DNA of 43,948 nt, from NCBI GenBank assembly GCA_902570545.1, contig CACFYO010000005.1, positions 1 through 43,948 of the forward strand, given 5' to 3'. Position 1 is the first letter of the stretch; each line of letters starts with the position of its first letter. Positions 28,700 to 37,391 of the stretch are shown one piece after another. Position numbers and translations under genes: made by a program. Origin of the DNA: an uncultured Pelagibacteraceae bacterium. Lineage in GTDB: Bacteria > Pseudomonadota > Alphaproteobacteria > Pelagibacterales > Pelagibacteraceae. The notes beneath the pieces were generated by a model. The model ran no database searches and was not told the origin of the DNA. It saw only the letters and a program-made list of their open reading frames with translations.

Positions 28700-29509
28700 A
28701 TGTTCTCATTTTTTAAAAAAAAAAAGGTAATAAGTCACCTCAAATTATCAGGGGTTATAGGAAATGTTGGAAGGTTCAGGCAAGGAATAGAATATTCAAG
28801 TGAAGAAGAAATTATAAAAAAGGCTTTTTCAGTAAAAAAAGCATTAGCCGTTGCAATTACAATAAATTCACCTGGTGGATCCCCAGTACAATCACATTTG
28901 ATATGTAAATTAATAAAAGAACAATCTAAGAGAACAAAAAAGAAAGTAATTATTTTTGCTGAGGATGTGGCAGCATCTGGAGGATATCTTATTGCGTGTG
29001 CTGGTGATGAAATTTATGCTAACTCAAGCTCAATCATAGGATCTATCGGAGTGATTTCTGCTTCATTTGGTTTTAAAAATTTAATTGAAAAAATTGGGAT
29101 TGAAAGAAGAGTTTACACTGCTGGAAAAAATAAAAGCACTTTAGATCCTTTTTTGGATGAAAAAGAGGAAGATATTAATCGTTTAAAAAATATCCAATTA
29201 GAAATTCATCAAGATTTTATAGATGTTGTTGAAGAAAGCAGAAAAGAAAAACTAAACAAAAACTCTGGTATTGAACTTTTCTCTGGAGAATTTTGGGCAG
29301 GAAAAAAAGCAAAAGAATTAGGGCTTATCGATGGAATAGGAAATGCAGATCAAATATTAAGAGAGAAATACGGAGATGATTTAGAAATTAAGAAATTTGG
29401 AAAAAGTAAAGGATGGTTATCAAAAAAGCTAGCATCCTCTGAAAATTATACTGATAAAGTAATTAGTGTATTAGAAGAAAGATCAATCTGGCAGAGGTAT
29501 GGTCTCTAA
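28700..29509 (+). CDS. sppA: S49 family serine peptidase (SppA/SohB-like)
   Basis: 269 residues, the short single-domain form. Motifs: INSPGGSP (55-62), catalytic Ser93 in [17 protein letters not shown], and the general-base Lys expected near Lys145 in [10 protein letters not shown]. Family members cut signal-peptide remnants or membrane proteins. I see no clear N-terminal membrane anchor, which the E. coli enzymes have. An 11-A run (28715-28725) encodes Lys at codons 6-9. Overlaps glyQ by 11 bases. Confidence 0.9.
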   Translation: MFSFFKKKKVISHLKLSGVIGNVGRFRQGIEYSSEEEIIKKAFSVKKALAVAITINSPGGSPVQSHLICKLIKEQSKRTKKKVIIFAEDVAASGGYLIACAGDEIYANSSSIIGSIGVISASFGFKNLIEKIGIERRVYTAGKNKSTLDPFLDEKEEDINRLKNIQLEIHQDFIDVVEESRKEKLNKNSGIELFSGEFWAGKKAKELGLIDGIGNADQILREKYGDDLEIKKFGKSKGWLSKKLASSENYTDKVISVLEERSIWQRYGL

Positions 29510-30371
29510 AATAAAAAAAAAAACTTTATCTTTTCAAGATACAATCTTTAACTTACAAAAGTACTGGTCTAAAAAAGGTTGTGTAATATTACAACCGTAC
29601 GATCTAGAGGTTGGTGCTGGGACATTCCATCCGGCAACCACTTTAAGATCGCTTGGCCCAAAACCATGGAAAACTGCATATGTTCAACCATCACGCCGCC
29701 CGACTGATGGAAGATATGGTGACAACCCTAATAGATTGCAACATTACTATCAATTCCAAGTTTTAATTAAACCTTCACCAAAAGAAATAAAAAAGATGTA
29801 TTTAAATAGCTTGTCATCAATTGGTATTAATTATGAAGATCACGATATAAGGTTTGTTGAAGATGACTGGGAAAGTCCTACGTTAGGAGCGGCAGGTCTT
29901 GGATGGGAAGTTTGGTGTGATGGAATGGAAGTTACACAATTTACCTATTTCCAACAAATGGCTGGAGTTGAATGTAAACCTGTATCTGTTGAAATTACAT
30001 ATGGATTAGAGAGATTGTGCATGTTTATTCAAAACAAAAAAAGTGTTTTTGACTTAATTTGGAATGACGAAGGAATTACTTACAAAGATATTTTTCATCA
30101 GTCAGAGAAAGAATTTTCAGCATATAATTTTGAATATGCCAATACTGATAATTTATTTAAAATATTTGAAATGCTTGAAAAAGAAACAAAATTATTAGTT
30201 GAAAAAAAGATTTCTCTTCCAGCTTATGATCAATGTTTAAAATGTAGTCATGTCTTCAATATTTTAGATGCAAGAGGGGTGATTAGTGTAGCACAAAGGG
30301 CTGAATATATTGCAAGAATAAGGGAGCTAACTAAATCAATTGGTAAAGTTTGGATTGAAAGCCAAAGTTAA
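29499..30371 (+). CDS. glyQ: glycine-tRNA ligase alpha subunit
   Basis: 290 residues. Highly conserved segments: [52 protein letters not shown], and [10 protein letters not shown]. Alpha subunit of the alpha2-beta2 bacterial glycyl-tRNA synthetase; it binds Gly and ATP. Starts 11 bases before the sppA stop; its own stop shares a base with the glyS start. An 11-A run (29513-29523) lies within codons 5-9. Confidence 0.98.
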   Translation: MVSKIKKKTLSFQDTIFNLQKYWSKKGCVILQPYDLEVGAGTFHPATTLRSLGPKPWKTAYVQPSRRPTDGRYGDNPNRLQHYYQFQVLIKPSPKEIKKMYLNSLSSIGINYEDHDIRFVEDDWESPTLGAAGLGWEVWCDGMEVTQFTYFQQMAGVECKPVSVEITYGLERLCMFIQNKKSVFDLIWNDEGITYKDIFHQSEKEFSAYNFEYANTDNLFKIFEMLEKETKLLVEKKISLPAYDQCLKCSHVFNILDARGVISVAQRAEYIARIRELTKSIGKVWIESQS

Positions 30372-32434
30372 TGTCAGAATTATTTCTAGAGCTATTTAGT
30401 GAGGAAATTCCCGCAAGGCTTCAAGTAAACGCAAGGAATGAATTAAAAAAAAATATTAAAAATTTTTTTATTGATAATCAAATCAAATTCAATGAAAATT
30501 TTAATGTTTATTCAACACCAAATAGATTAGTTCTGCATGTTGATAAAATCCCTAACGAAATCAAATTAAGCTCAGAGGAAATTAAAGGCCCAAATGTTAA
30601 TGCTCCTGAAAAAGCATTAGAGGGATTTATTAGATCAAACAATACAATATTAGAAAAAATTTTTAAAAAAAATACTGAAAAAGGTGAATTTTATTTTTTT
30701 AATAAAGAATCTAGAAAAATAAAAGTTTCAGATTTACTAGAAAAAAATTTAAGTGAAATCTTAAAAAAGATTGCTTGGAATAAATCTATGAAATGGGCAA
30801 ATTATGATCTTTATTGGGGAAGACCTCTTAAATCTATTTTAGCAATATTTAATAAAAAACCTCTAAATTTTGATTTTAACCACATAAATAGTTCTAACAA
30901 AACTTTTATAGATAAATCACTAGAAGAAGGTATGAAAATTTTTAACGACTTTCATTCGTATTTAAAATTTTTTAAACAAAAAGGTATTTTAATTGATCAA
31001 GATTTAAGAAAAAAAATAATACAGAATAAGATTAATGAAATAACTAATAAAAAAAATTTAAAAATCGAACAGAATGATAGGCTTATAGATGAAATAGTAA
31101 ATATAGTTGAAAAGCCAGCGGTAATTGTTTGTGATTTTGATAAAAAATTTTTAAATATACCAAGTGAAATATTGATTACGACTATGCAGAGTCATCAAAA
31201 ATATTTACCAACTTTTGATAAAAAAAATAATCTTACAAATAATTTTTTTGTAGTTTCAGATATAAAAGACACTAAAGGATTTGTTAAATTAGGAAATCAG
31301 AGAGTGATTGAAGCAAGATTAAGTGATGCTGAGTTTTTTTGGGAAAAAAATAAAACCCAAAATTTAGTTAAACAAGTAGATAAATTAAAAAATATAAATT
31401 ATTTTAAGGGTTTAGGGTCTTACTTTGACAAAATTCAGCGCATGAGAAAGTTGTCATCATTAATTTCCGATGATTTTTTAATTAGTAAAGATAAAATTGA
31501 AATAGCTTCGTCAATTTGTAAAGTTGATTTAATGTCTGATCTTGTTGGAGAGTTTCCAGAACTCCAAGGTATTGTTGGAGGTCATTTTGCAAGGTTTCAA
31601 GGGTTTGATAAAGAAGTTTGTCTTGCTGTAACTGAACAATATTTGCCTAACGGGATGGAAAGTAAATTACCAAAAAAAATGTACAGTGTTGCTTTATCTT
31701 TAAGTGATAAACTAGACTCATTAGTTGGTTTTTTTGGGATTAATCTGAAACCTACTAGTTCAAAAGACCCATATGCCATAAGAAGAATGGCTATAAGTCT
31801 TGTCAGATTAATTGTTGAAAATGAAATAAAAATCAAACTAAAAGATTTAATTGTTTACACCTGTTCAGTATATAGAGATCAGGGCTATGAATTTGATATT
31901 AAGAAGATACAAAACGAATTAAGTGATTTTATAATTGAAAGATTAAAAAATTATTTAAAAGAAAAAAAAATAAGACAAGATATAATTGAAAGCTCAACAT
32001 TTTTGCTTGGTTTAAATGATATATTAAAGGCTTATAAAAAATCTTTATGTTTAAATAAAAATATTAAAAAAGAAATCGGCTTTGAAACTATTGCAGCATA
32101 CAAAAGATCTTCAAATATATTAAATACTGAGGAAAAAATGTCTACTGAATCCCTTGGTTTTGCAGATCCAGGTTTATTTAAAAATGATTATGAGAAAAAA
32201 TTATATAAAAAAATAAATGATATAAGAAAATATTTTTTGAGTATTGGAAAAGACGAAAATTACGAGGAGAGTTTAAAAATCTTATCAAGTATTAAGAATG
32301 AGGTAAACGATTTTTTTGACAATGTTATTGTTAATGATGAAGATATAATAATTAAAAAAAATAGATTAGAATTATTAAATATGTTGTGTAAGACTTTTGA
32401 TAACTATTTTAATTTTTCAAAAATAGAAGCCTAG
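30371..32434 (+). CDS. glyS: glycine-tRNA ligase beta subunit
   Basis: 687 residues, normal length. N-terminal LFLELFSEEIPARLQ is the family signature; KWANYDLYWGRPL, TTMQSHQKYLPTFD, ARLSDAEFFWEKN and DPYAIRRMA follow. This subunit recognises tRNA-Gly and carries the HD-like and anticodon-binding domains. One-base overlap with glyQ; ppdK follows after one base, the alphaproteobacterial glyQ-glyS-ppdK order. Confidence 0.97.
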   Translation: MSELFLELFSEEIPARLQVNARNELKKNIKNFFIDNQIKFNENFNVYSTPNRLVLHVDKIPNEIKLSSEEIKGPNVNAPEKALEGFIRSNNTILEKIFKKNTEKGEFYFFNKESRKIKVSDLLEKNLSEILKKIAWNKSMKWANYDLYWGRPLKSILAIFNKKPLNFDFNHINSSNKTFIDKSLEEGMKIFNDFHSYLKFFKQKGILIDQDLRKKIIQNKINEITNKKNLKIEQNDRLIDEIVNIVEKPAVIVCDFDKKFLNIPSEILITTMQSHQKYLPTFDKKNNLTNNFFVVSDIKDTKGFVKLGNQRVIEARLSDAEFFWEKNKTQNLVKQVDKLKNINYFKGLGSYFDKIQRMRKLSSLISDDFLISKDKIEIASSICKVDLMSDLVGEFPELQGIVGGHFARFQGFDKEVCLAVTEQYLPNGMESKLPKKMYSVALSLSDKLDSLVGFFGINLKPTSSKDPYAIRRMAISLVRLIVENEIKIKLKDLIVYTCSVYRDQGYEFDIKKIQNELSDFIIERLKNYLKEKKIRQDIIESSTFLLGLNDILKAYKKSLCLNKNIKKEIGFETIAAYKRSSNILNTEEKMSTESLGFADPGLFKNDYEKKLYKKINDIRKYFLSIGKDENYEESLKILSSIKNEVNDFFDNVIVNDEDIIIKKNRLELLNMLCKTFDNYFNFSKIEA

Positions 32435-32435
32435 T

Positions 32436-35096
32436 ATGAAAAAATTTATATTTAATTTTAAATCAAATAAAATAAAAAAAATTAAACTACCAAAAAATAT
32501 TCTTGGTGGCAAAGGTGCAAATCTTTCTGAGATGGGAAGAATGGGGCTACCTGTACCCCCTGGTTTTACAATATCAACAGAGGTATGTGGTTTATTTTAT
32601 AAGAATAAAAAAAAATTTAATAAAAAAATACTTAAAGAAATAAATAAAGAATTAAAATTTATTGAAAAAGACTCAGGAAAAAAATTTGGAGATTTAAAAA
32701 ATCCTCTTCTAGTTTCTGTAAGATCTGGAGCTAGGGTTTCTATGCCTGGTATGATGGATACAATTTTAAATCTAGGTCTAAATGATAATACGGTAATAGC
32801 ACTTGCAAAAAAAACTTCAAATTTAAGATTTGCAAACGATAGCTACAGGCGTTTTATTCAAATGTATTCTAGTGTTGTATTGGGAATAGAAAGTTATCAC
32901 TTTGAAGATACAATTGAGAACTATAAGTTAACAAAAGGAGTATTATTAGACACAGAATTAGATGAGCATGACTGGCAAGCTTTAATAAAAGATTTTAAAA
33001 ACATCGTAAAAGAAAAAACAAAAAAAGATTTTCCTCAAAATGTTAATGAACAACTGATAGGAGCTATAAGTGCTGTTTTTTTATCTTGGGAAAGCCACAG
33101 GGCAAAAGTCTATAGAAAATTAAATCAAATACCATCTAATTGGGGTACAGCAGTTAATGTACAATCAATGGTTTTTGGAAATATGGGAAATGATTGTGCA
33201 ACTGGTGTAGTCTTTACTAGAAATCCATCAGATGGATCAAAAAATATTTATGGAGAATATTTAATAAATGCGCAAGGAGAGGATGTTGTTGCTGGAACTC
33301 GAACACCACAACATATTACAAAAAAAGCTAGAGTTGATTCAAAAGAAACTCTTAAGTCAATGGAGGAGGCAATGCCAAAGACATACAATCAACTAAAAAA
33401 TATATTAATCAAATTAGAAAAACATTACAAAGATATGCAGGATGTTGAGTTTACAGTTGAAAATAAAAAACTTTGGATGCTTCAAACACGCTCTGGAAAA
33501 CGAACAGCTAAATCTGCTGTAAAAATAGCTGTAGATATGGTTAATGAAAAGTTGATTACTAAAAAAGATGCAATATTACGAATAGAACCAAGTTCTTTAG
33601 ACACTTTGCTTCATCCAACTTTAGATGAGAAAGCAAACTTAGAAGTAATTGGGTTAGGCTTACCCGCATCACCCGGTGCTGCAAGTGGAAAAGTTGTTTT
33701 TACGTCCGAGGAGGCTGAAAGACTAAATAGTATGATGCAAAGTACAATATTAGTTCGTGTAGAGACTTCGCCAGAAGATATACATGGTATGCATGCAGCA
33801 AAAGGAATACTTACCTCAAGAGGAGGTATGACAAGTCACGCTGCAGTAGTTGCTAGAGGGATGGGACGACCATGTGTTTCTGGATCTACTGAAATAGAAA
33901 TTGATTATGAAAACAAATTATTCAAAACAAAAAATAAAGTAATTAAAGAGGGTGAAATAATAACAATTGATGGTTCAACAGGAAGAATAATTATTGGCGA
34001 GATAAAAACAGTTAAACCAGAAATATCAGGTGATTTTTCAAAAATAATGAGTTGGTCTGATGATTTTAGGAAATTAAAAATTAGAACTAATTCTGAGACA
34101 CCATTAGATAGTAAAACTGCTAGAGAATTTGGTGCAGAGGGTATTGGTTTGTGTAGAACTGAACATATGTTTTTTGATGAGGAAAGAATTTTATCAGTAA
34201 GAGAAATGATATTGTCAAAATCAATTGAAGATCGATCTAATGCACTAAAAAAGTTACTACCATATCAAAAAAAAGATTTTATTGAAATATTTAAGATAAT
34301 GAAAGGTTTACCTGTAACAGTAAGGTTGCTTGACCCACCCCTTCATGAATTTTTGCCAAAAAGTAATAACGAAATTAATGATGTTGCAGTTTCACTAAAT
34401 ATTCCTGTTAAAGAACTTGAGGTTAGAATTTCAGAACTTCATGAACAAAATCCCATGCTAGGTCATAGAGGTTGTAGATTAGCAATTTCATTCCCCGAAA
34501 TTTATGAGATGCAGTGTACTGCAATTTTTGAAGCTTTAGTAGAATGTAAAAAACAAAAAATTCAATCAACTATGCCTGAAATCATGATACCTTTAGTTTC
34601 AACAGAAGCAGAAATAAAAATTATGAAAGATTTAGTAATTAGGGTTGCAAAAAAAGTTCAAGATGAGAATAACATTAAAATCGATTTTTTAGTTGGAACA
34701 ATGATTGAATTGCCAAGAGCAGCAATAAAGGCAAAAGATATTGCTAAACATGCTGAATTTTTTAGTTTTGGAACAAATGATTTAACTCAAACTACATTTG
34801 GAATTAGTAGGGATGATAGTGGTAAATTCCTTAACGATTATATCGATAACAAAATTTTTGATATTGATCCTTTTGTATCAATTGATGATGGAGTTGGAGA
34901 TTTAATAAAAATTGCAACTGATAAAGGCAGAAAACAAAACAAAAAAATTAAACTTGGAATTTGTGGTGAGCATGGTGGAGATCCTAAAAGTATAGAATTT
35001 TGTGCAAAAACTGGATTAGATTATGTGTCTTGTTCACCTTACAGAGTTCCAGTTGCAAGATTAGCAGCAGCACAGGCTCAAATAAGAAAAAATTAA
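32436..35096 (+). CDS. ppdK: pyruvate, phosphate dikinase
   Basis: 886 residues, family length. N-terminal nucleotide-binding domain (GGKGANLSEM, SVRSGARVSMPGMMDT), central phosphohistidine domain with GGMTSHAAVVARGMGRPCVSG (the His is phosphorylated), and C-terminal PEP/pyruvate barrel with RLLDPPLHEFLP, MLGHRGCRL, FFSFGTNDLTQ and GICGEHGG. Reversible: pyruvate + ATP + Pi to PEP + AMP + PPi; likely gluconeogenic PEP supply or PPi-saving glycolysis. Its TAA interleaves with the nadC stop in TTAA (35093-35096). Confidence 0.98.
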   Translation: MKKFIFNFKSNKIKKIKLPKNILGGKGANLSEMGRMGLPVPPGFTISTEVCGLFYKNKKKFNKKILKEINKELKFIEKDSGKKFGDLKNPLLVSVRSGARVSMPGMMDTILNLGLNDNTVIALAKKTSNLRFANDSYRRFIQMYSSVVLGIESYHFEDTIENYKLTKGVLLDTELDEHDWQALIKDFKNIVKEKTKKDFPQNVNEQLIGAISAVFLSWESHRAKVYRKLNQIPSNWGTAVNVQSMVFGNMGNDCATGVVFTRNPSDGSKNIYGEYLINAQGEDVVAGTRTPQHITKKARVDSKETLKSMEEAMPKTYNQLKNILIKLEKHYKDMQDVEFTVENKKLWMLQTRSGKRTAKSAVKIAVDMVNEKLITKKDAILRIEPSSLDTLLHPTLDEKANLEVIGLGLPASPGAASGKVVFTSEEAERLNSMMQSTILVRVETSPEDIHGMHAAKGILTSRGGMTSHAAVVARGMGRPCVSGSTEIEIDYENKLFKTKNKVIKEGEIITIDGSTGRIIIGEIKTVKPEISGDFSKIMSWSDDFRKLKIRTNSETPLDSKTAREFGAEGIGLCRTEHMFFDEERILSVREMILSKSIEDRSNALKKLLPYQKKDFIEIFKIMKGLPVTVRLLDPPLHEFLPKSNNEINDVAVSLNIPVKELEVRISELHEQNPMLGHRGCRLAISFPEIYEMQCTAIFEALVECKKQKIQSTMPEIMIPLVSTEAEIKIMKDLVIRVAKKVQDENNIKIDFLVGTMIELPRAAIKAKDIAKHAEFFSFGTNDLTQTTFGISRDDSGKFLNDYIDNKIFDIDPFVSIDDGVGDLIKIATDKGRKQNKKIKLGICGEHGGDPKSIEFCAKTGLDYVSCSPYRVPVARLAAAQAQIRKN

Positions 35097-35929
35097 ATCT
35101 CTAATTTTAAATCTAAAGCTTGAATACTATGTGTTAATTCACCTACCGATATTCTATCAACGTTTGTTGCAGCTAGTTTTTTTACATTTTTTAAAGTTAT
35201 TCCCCCAGAGGCTTCAGTCTCATATTTGCCTTTTGTATACTTAATAGCCTTCCCTAGATTTTTTGGACTCATATTATCAAACAGAACTGTATTAAAATTA
35301 AGTCCATTTATTTTTTTAAATTGCTTTAAAGTATCAACTTCGACAGTAATTTTTCTTTTTTTTTTATTTTTAATTGCCTTTTTCACTATTTCCTCAAATT
35401 TTTTTGATGAGGCTAGATGATTATCCTTAATTAAAAATTCGTCACTTAAATTAAACCTGTGGTTAGTACCACCTCCTAGTTTCACGGCATATTTTTGAAT
35501 AACTCTTAGATTGGGAATTGTTTTTCTAGTGCAACAAATTTTTGTTTTCACGCCTACTTTTTTAACAAATTTATCAGTTTTAGTTGCAATACCAGAGATA
35601 TGGGAGAGAAAATTTAGAGCAACTCTTTCTCCAATTAATATATTTTTAATTTTACCTTCAATTACAGCAATTAGAGATCCTTTACTAATTTTTGATCCTT
35701 CTTTTTTTTTTATACGAAATTTAATATTTCTATCTAATAAATTAAATGTTTGTTTAGCAAATTCTAATCCACCTATAATACCTTTTTCATTACTTATTAG
35801 TTTAACTTTTGAAATTGAATTATTATTTAATAGATTTGTTGTAATATCCCCTGAAGGATATAGATCTTCATTAAGAGCTAACTTACAGGTTGATCGGATA
35901 AAATTTTTACTTAATTGAATTTTTGGCAC
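35093..35929 (-). CDS. nadC: nicotinate-nucleotide pyrophosphorylase (quinolinate phosphoribosyltransferase)
   Basis: 278 residues. Motifs: ALNEDLYPSGDITT, ERVALNFLSHISGIAT, KICCTRKTIPNLR, KLGGGTNHRFNLSD and IKDNH, VEVDTL, LFDNMSP, EASGGI. Converts quinolinate and PRPP to nicotinate mononucleotide in de novo NAD synthesis. Five bases after nadA on the same strand. nadB, which usually completes this cluster, is not present here. Confidence 0.97.
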   Translation of the reverse strand: MPKIQLSKNFIRSTCKLALNEDLYPSGDITTNLLNNNSISKVKLISNEKGIIGGLEFAKQTFNLLDRNIKFRIKKKEGSKISKGSLIAVIEGKIKNILIGERVALNFLSHISGIATKTDKFVKKVGVKTKICCTRKTIPNLRVIQKYAVKLGGGTNHRFNLSDEFLIKDNHLASSKKFEEIVKKAIKNKKKRKITVEVDTLKQFKKINGLNFNTVLFDNMSPKNLGKAIKYTKGKYETEASGGITLKNVKKLAATNVDRISVGELTHSIQALDLKLEI

Positions 35930-35934
35930 AGAAT

Positions 35935-36924
35935 TTATCTGCCTATTTCAGCCATTCTCTCTACTGATTTCCTAGCTCTCTCAATTGTTTCTTGGTCCAT
36001 TATTAATTCGTTGGTTTCATTTTCTAAACAATCAAGTATTTTTGGCAGTGTAATTCTTTTCATGTGAGGACATAAGTTGCAAGGTCTAATAAATTCTACA
36101 TTAGGATTATCAATTTGAACATTATCACTCATTGAGCATTCTGTAACCATCATAACTTTTTCAGGCTGATTATCTTTAACATATTTAATCATTCCACTTG
36201 TTGAGCCAGCAAAATCACTTGCTTTTATTACATCGGGAGGACATTCAGGATGAGCAATAATTTTAATTCCAGGATTATTTTTTCTTATTTCATTAATCTC
36301 TTCGTCATTAAATTGCTCATGAACCTCACAAGTTCCTTTCCATGAAATAATTTCTACATCAGTTTGAGAAGCAACATATTTTGCTAAATAGTCATCAGGT
36401 AAAAAAATTACTTTTTTTACACCTAAAGAGTTTACAATTTTAACAGCATTTGCTGATGTACAACAAACATCAGTTTCAGCCTTAACATCTGCAGAAGTGT
36501 TAACGTATGAAACTACAGGAACACCAGGATATTGTTTTTTTAAGTTTCTTACATCTTCACCAGTTATAGATGAGGATAAAGAGCAACCAGCTTTCATATC
36601 TGGAAGTAAAACTTTTTTATCTGGACTCATCAATTTGGCAGTCTCAGCCATAAAATGTACACCGCACATAACAATTATATCAGCTTCTGTTTTTGCAGCT
36701 TCAATTGCTAAGGCTAACGAGTCTGCTGAAAAATCTGATATGCCATGATATATTTCAGGAGTTTGGTAATTATGAGCAAGAATTACTGCGTTCTTCTCTT
36801 TTTTAAGTTTATTTATTTTATAAATATAAGGTGCATGAGTAGCCCACTCTATCTCAGGAATGGATTTTGAAACTTTTTTATAAATAGGATCTGTCGCAAT
36901 TTTAACTTGGGTTGTGAATTCCAT
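35935..36924 (-). CDS. nadA: quinolinate synthase
   Basis: 329 residues. Iron-sulphur ligands are likely Cys87 (MCGVHFMAETAK), the Cys of AHPECPPDV near 228, and the Cys of NLCPHMKRI near 286, as in other NadA proteins. HNYQTPEI and the SYVNTSADVKAETDVCC segment are also conserved. Condenses iminoaspartate and dihydroxyacetone phosphate to quinolinate using a [4Fe-4S] cluster. First gene of a nadA-nadC pair; 58 bases separate its start from tRNA-Leu on the opposite strand. Confidence 0.97.
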   Translation of the reverse strand: MEFTTQVKIATDPIYKKVSKSIPEIEWATHAPYIYKINKLKKEKNAVILAHNYQTPEIYHGISDFSADSLALAIEAAKTEADIIVMCGVHFMAETAKLMSPDKKVLLPDMKAGCSLSSSITGEDVRNLKKQYPGVPVVSYVNTSADVKAETDVCCTSANAVKIVNSLGVKKVIFLPDDYLAKYVASQTDVEIISWKGTCEVHEQFNDEEINEIRKNNPGIKIIAHPECPPDVIKASDFAGSTSGMIKYVKDNQPEKVMMVTECSMSDNVQIDNPNVEFIRPCNLCPHMKRITLPKILDCLENETNELIMDQETIERARKSVERMAEIGR

Positions 36925-36941
36925 AATAAAAACTTATCAAC

Positions 36942-36968
36942 TTGAAATAGAATTGTCATTCATTTAAT
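36942..36968 (+). promoter_or_regulatory. candidate promoter of tRNA-Leu
   Basis: TTGAAA (36942-36947) and TTTAAT (36963-36968) are 15 bp apart (16 if TTAATC is used), with the tRNA beginning 14 bases after the -10. Fits a stable-RNA promoter but the spacing is short and the DNA is AT-rich. Confidence 0.35.
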
Positions 36969-36982
36969 CTGACGCATGATTT

Positions 36983-37068
36983 GCGGCCATGCTGAAATAG
37001 GTAGACAGGCACGGTTGAGGGCCGTGTGAGCTTAGCTCATGAGAGTTCGATCCTCTCTGGCCGCACCA
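36983..37068 (+). tRNA. tRNA-Leu (anticodon GAG)
   Basis: 86 nt, class II tRNA. Acceptor GCGGCCA/TGGCCGC, anticodon stem CACGG/CCGTG around TTGAGGG (anticodon GAG), a long variable arm (TGAGC-TTA-GCTCA), T arm GAGAG-TTCGATC-CTCTC, discriminator A and encoded CCA. Reads CUC and CUU. It converges with the tmRNA gene on the other strand, whose terminator lies 17 bases away. Confidence 0.96.
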
Positions 37069-37084
37069 TTAATTAATATTATAT

Positions 37085-37115
37085 AAAAAAGGGGCGTTCT
37101 GTTGCCAGGTGCCCC
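37085..37115 (-). terminator. terminator-like hairpin at the end of the tmRNA coding piece
   Basis: On the minus strand GGGGC and GCCCC enclose 15 nt containing the conserved tmRNA-like CCTGGCAACAGAA, followed by six T. The stem may also be part of the mature coding piece (its 3' structure), with transcription ending in the T run. Confidence 0.7.
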
Positions 37116-37347
37116 AAACCCCGTAACTTAATTAGTAAACTAATTAAGCTGCAAGTGCGTAACTTTCGTTAGCATTTATAAATTAGCCCATCGCGGCGGA
37201 ACAATACCGAACGAAAGAACAACTTTTAGACACCCGTCGATCCTAATTCACCCCCATAAGTTGAATATGGTGGAGGTGGTGGGTACTGCCCCCACGTCCG
37301 TAATGGTTATTACGAAATTCGTTTATCGTCATAGTTGGAAAACCAAC
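37091..37347 (-). ncRNA. ssrA: transfer-messenger RNA, circularly permuted two-piece (alphaproteobacterial) form
   Basis: Read on the minus strand, the acceptor piece comes first and ends ...CCACCTCCACCA at 37268, a 12-nt intervening segment (37256-37267) follows, and the coding piece starts GGGGGTG at 37255 with the tmRNA 5' hallmark GGATCGACGGG. The two ends pair as a 7-bp acceptor stem including the G3-U70 pair recognised by alanyl-tRNA synthetase (37253 with 37274). T stem GTGGG/CCCAC holds the loop GGCAGTA instead of TTCGA. The tag frame is at 37144-37173. tmRNA with SmpB frees stalled ribosomes and tags the peptide for degradation. The exact 5' end of the acceptor piece is estimated from the promoter. 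The whole gap 37069-37391 is explained by this gene and flanking promoters. Confidence 0.93.
37144..37173 (-). other. tmRNA tag reading frame (ANESYALAA)
   Basis: Codons GCT AAC GAA AGT TAC GCA CTT GCA GCT TAA on the minus strand encode ANESYALAA. The end YALAA matches the E. coli tag ending YALAA, the signal for ClpXP, ClpAP and FtsH. The resume codon is inferred as GCT by analogy with the AlaAsn start of known tags. Confidence 0.85.
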
Positions 37348-37353
37348 ACTAAT

Positions 37354-37381
37354 AATATAAAACGAAATTTAAGAGATTCAA
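37354..37381 (-). promoter_or_regulatory. candidate tmRNA promoter
   Basis: On the minus strand TTGAAT (37376-37381) is followed by a 16-bp spacer and TATATT (37354-37359; TATTAT two bases on is an alternative). Transcription would start near 37347, about 79 bases before the CCA end of the acceptor piece. The same DNA is the 5' region of thyX on the plus strand. Confidence 0.5.
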
Positions 37382-37391
37382 TAATTTATTC

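Noticed and set aside
35511..35918. 135-codon frame on the plus strand opposite nadC
   Set aside because: Antisense to an intact nadC with all catalytic motifs.
37069..37391. Riboswitch or small plus-strand gene in the largest non-coding gap
   Set aside because: The minus strand explains the gap as a permuted tmRNA with paired acceptor ends, tag frame and CCA; no plus-strand frame or riboswitch fold is needed.
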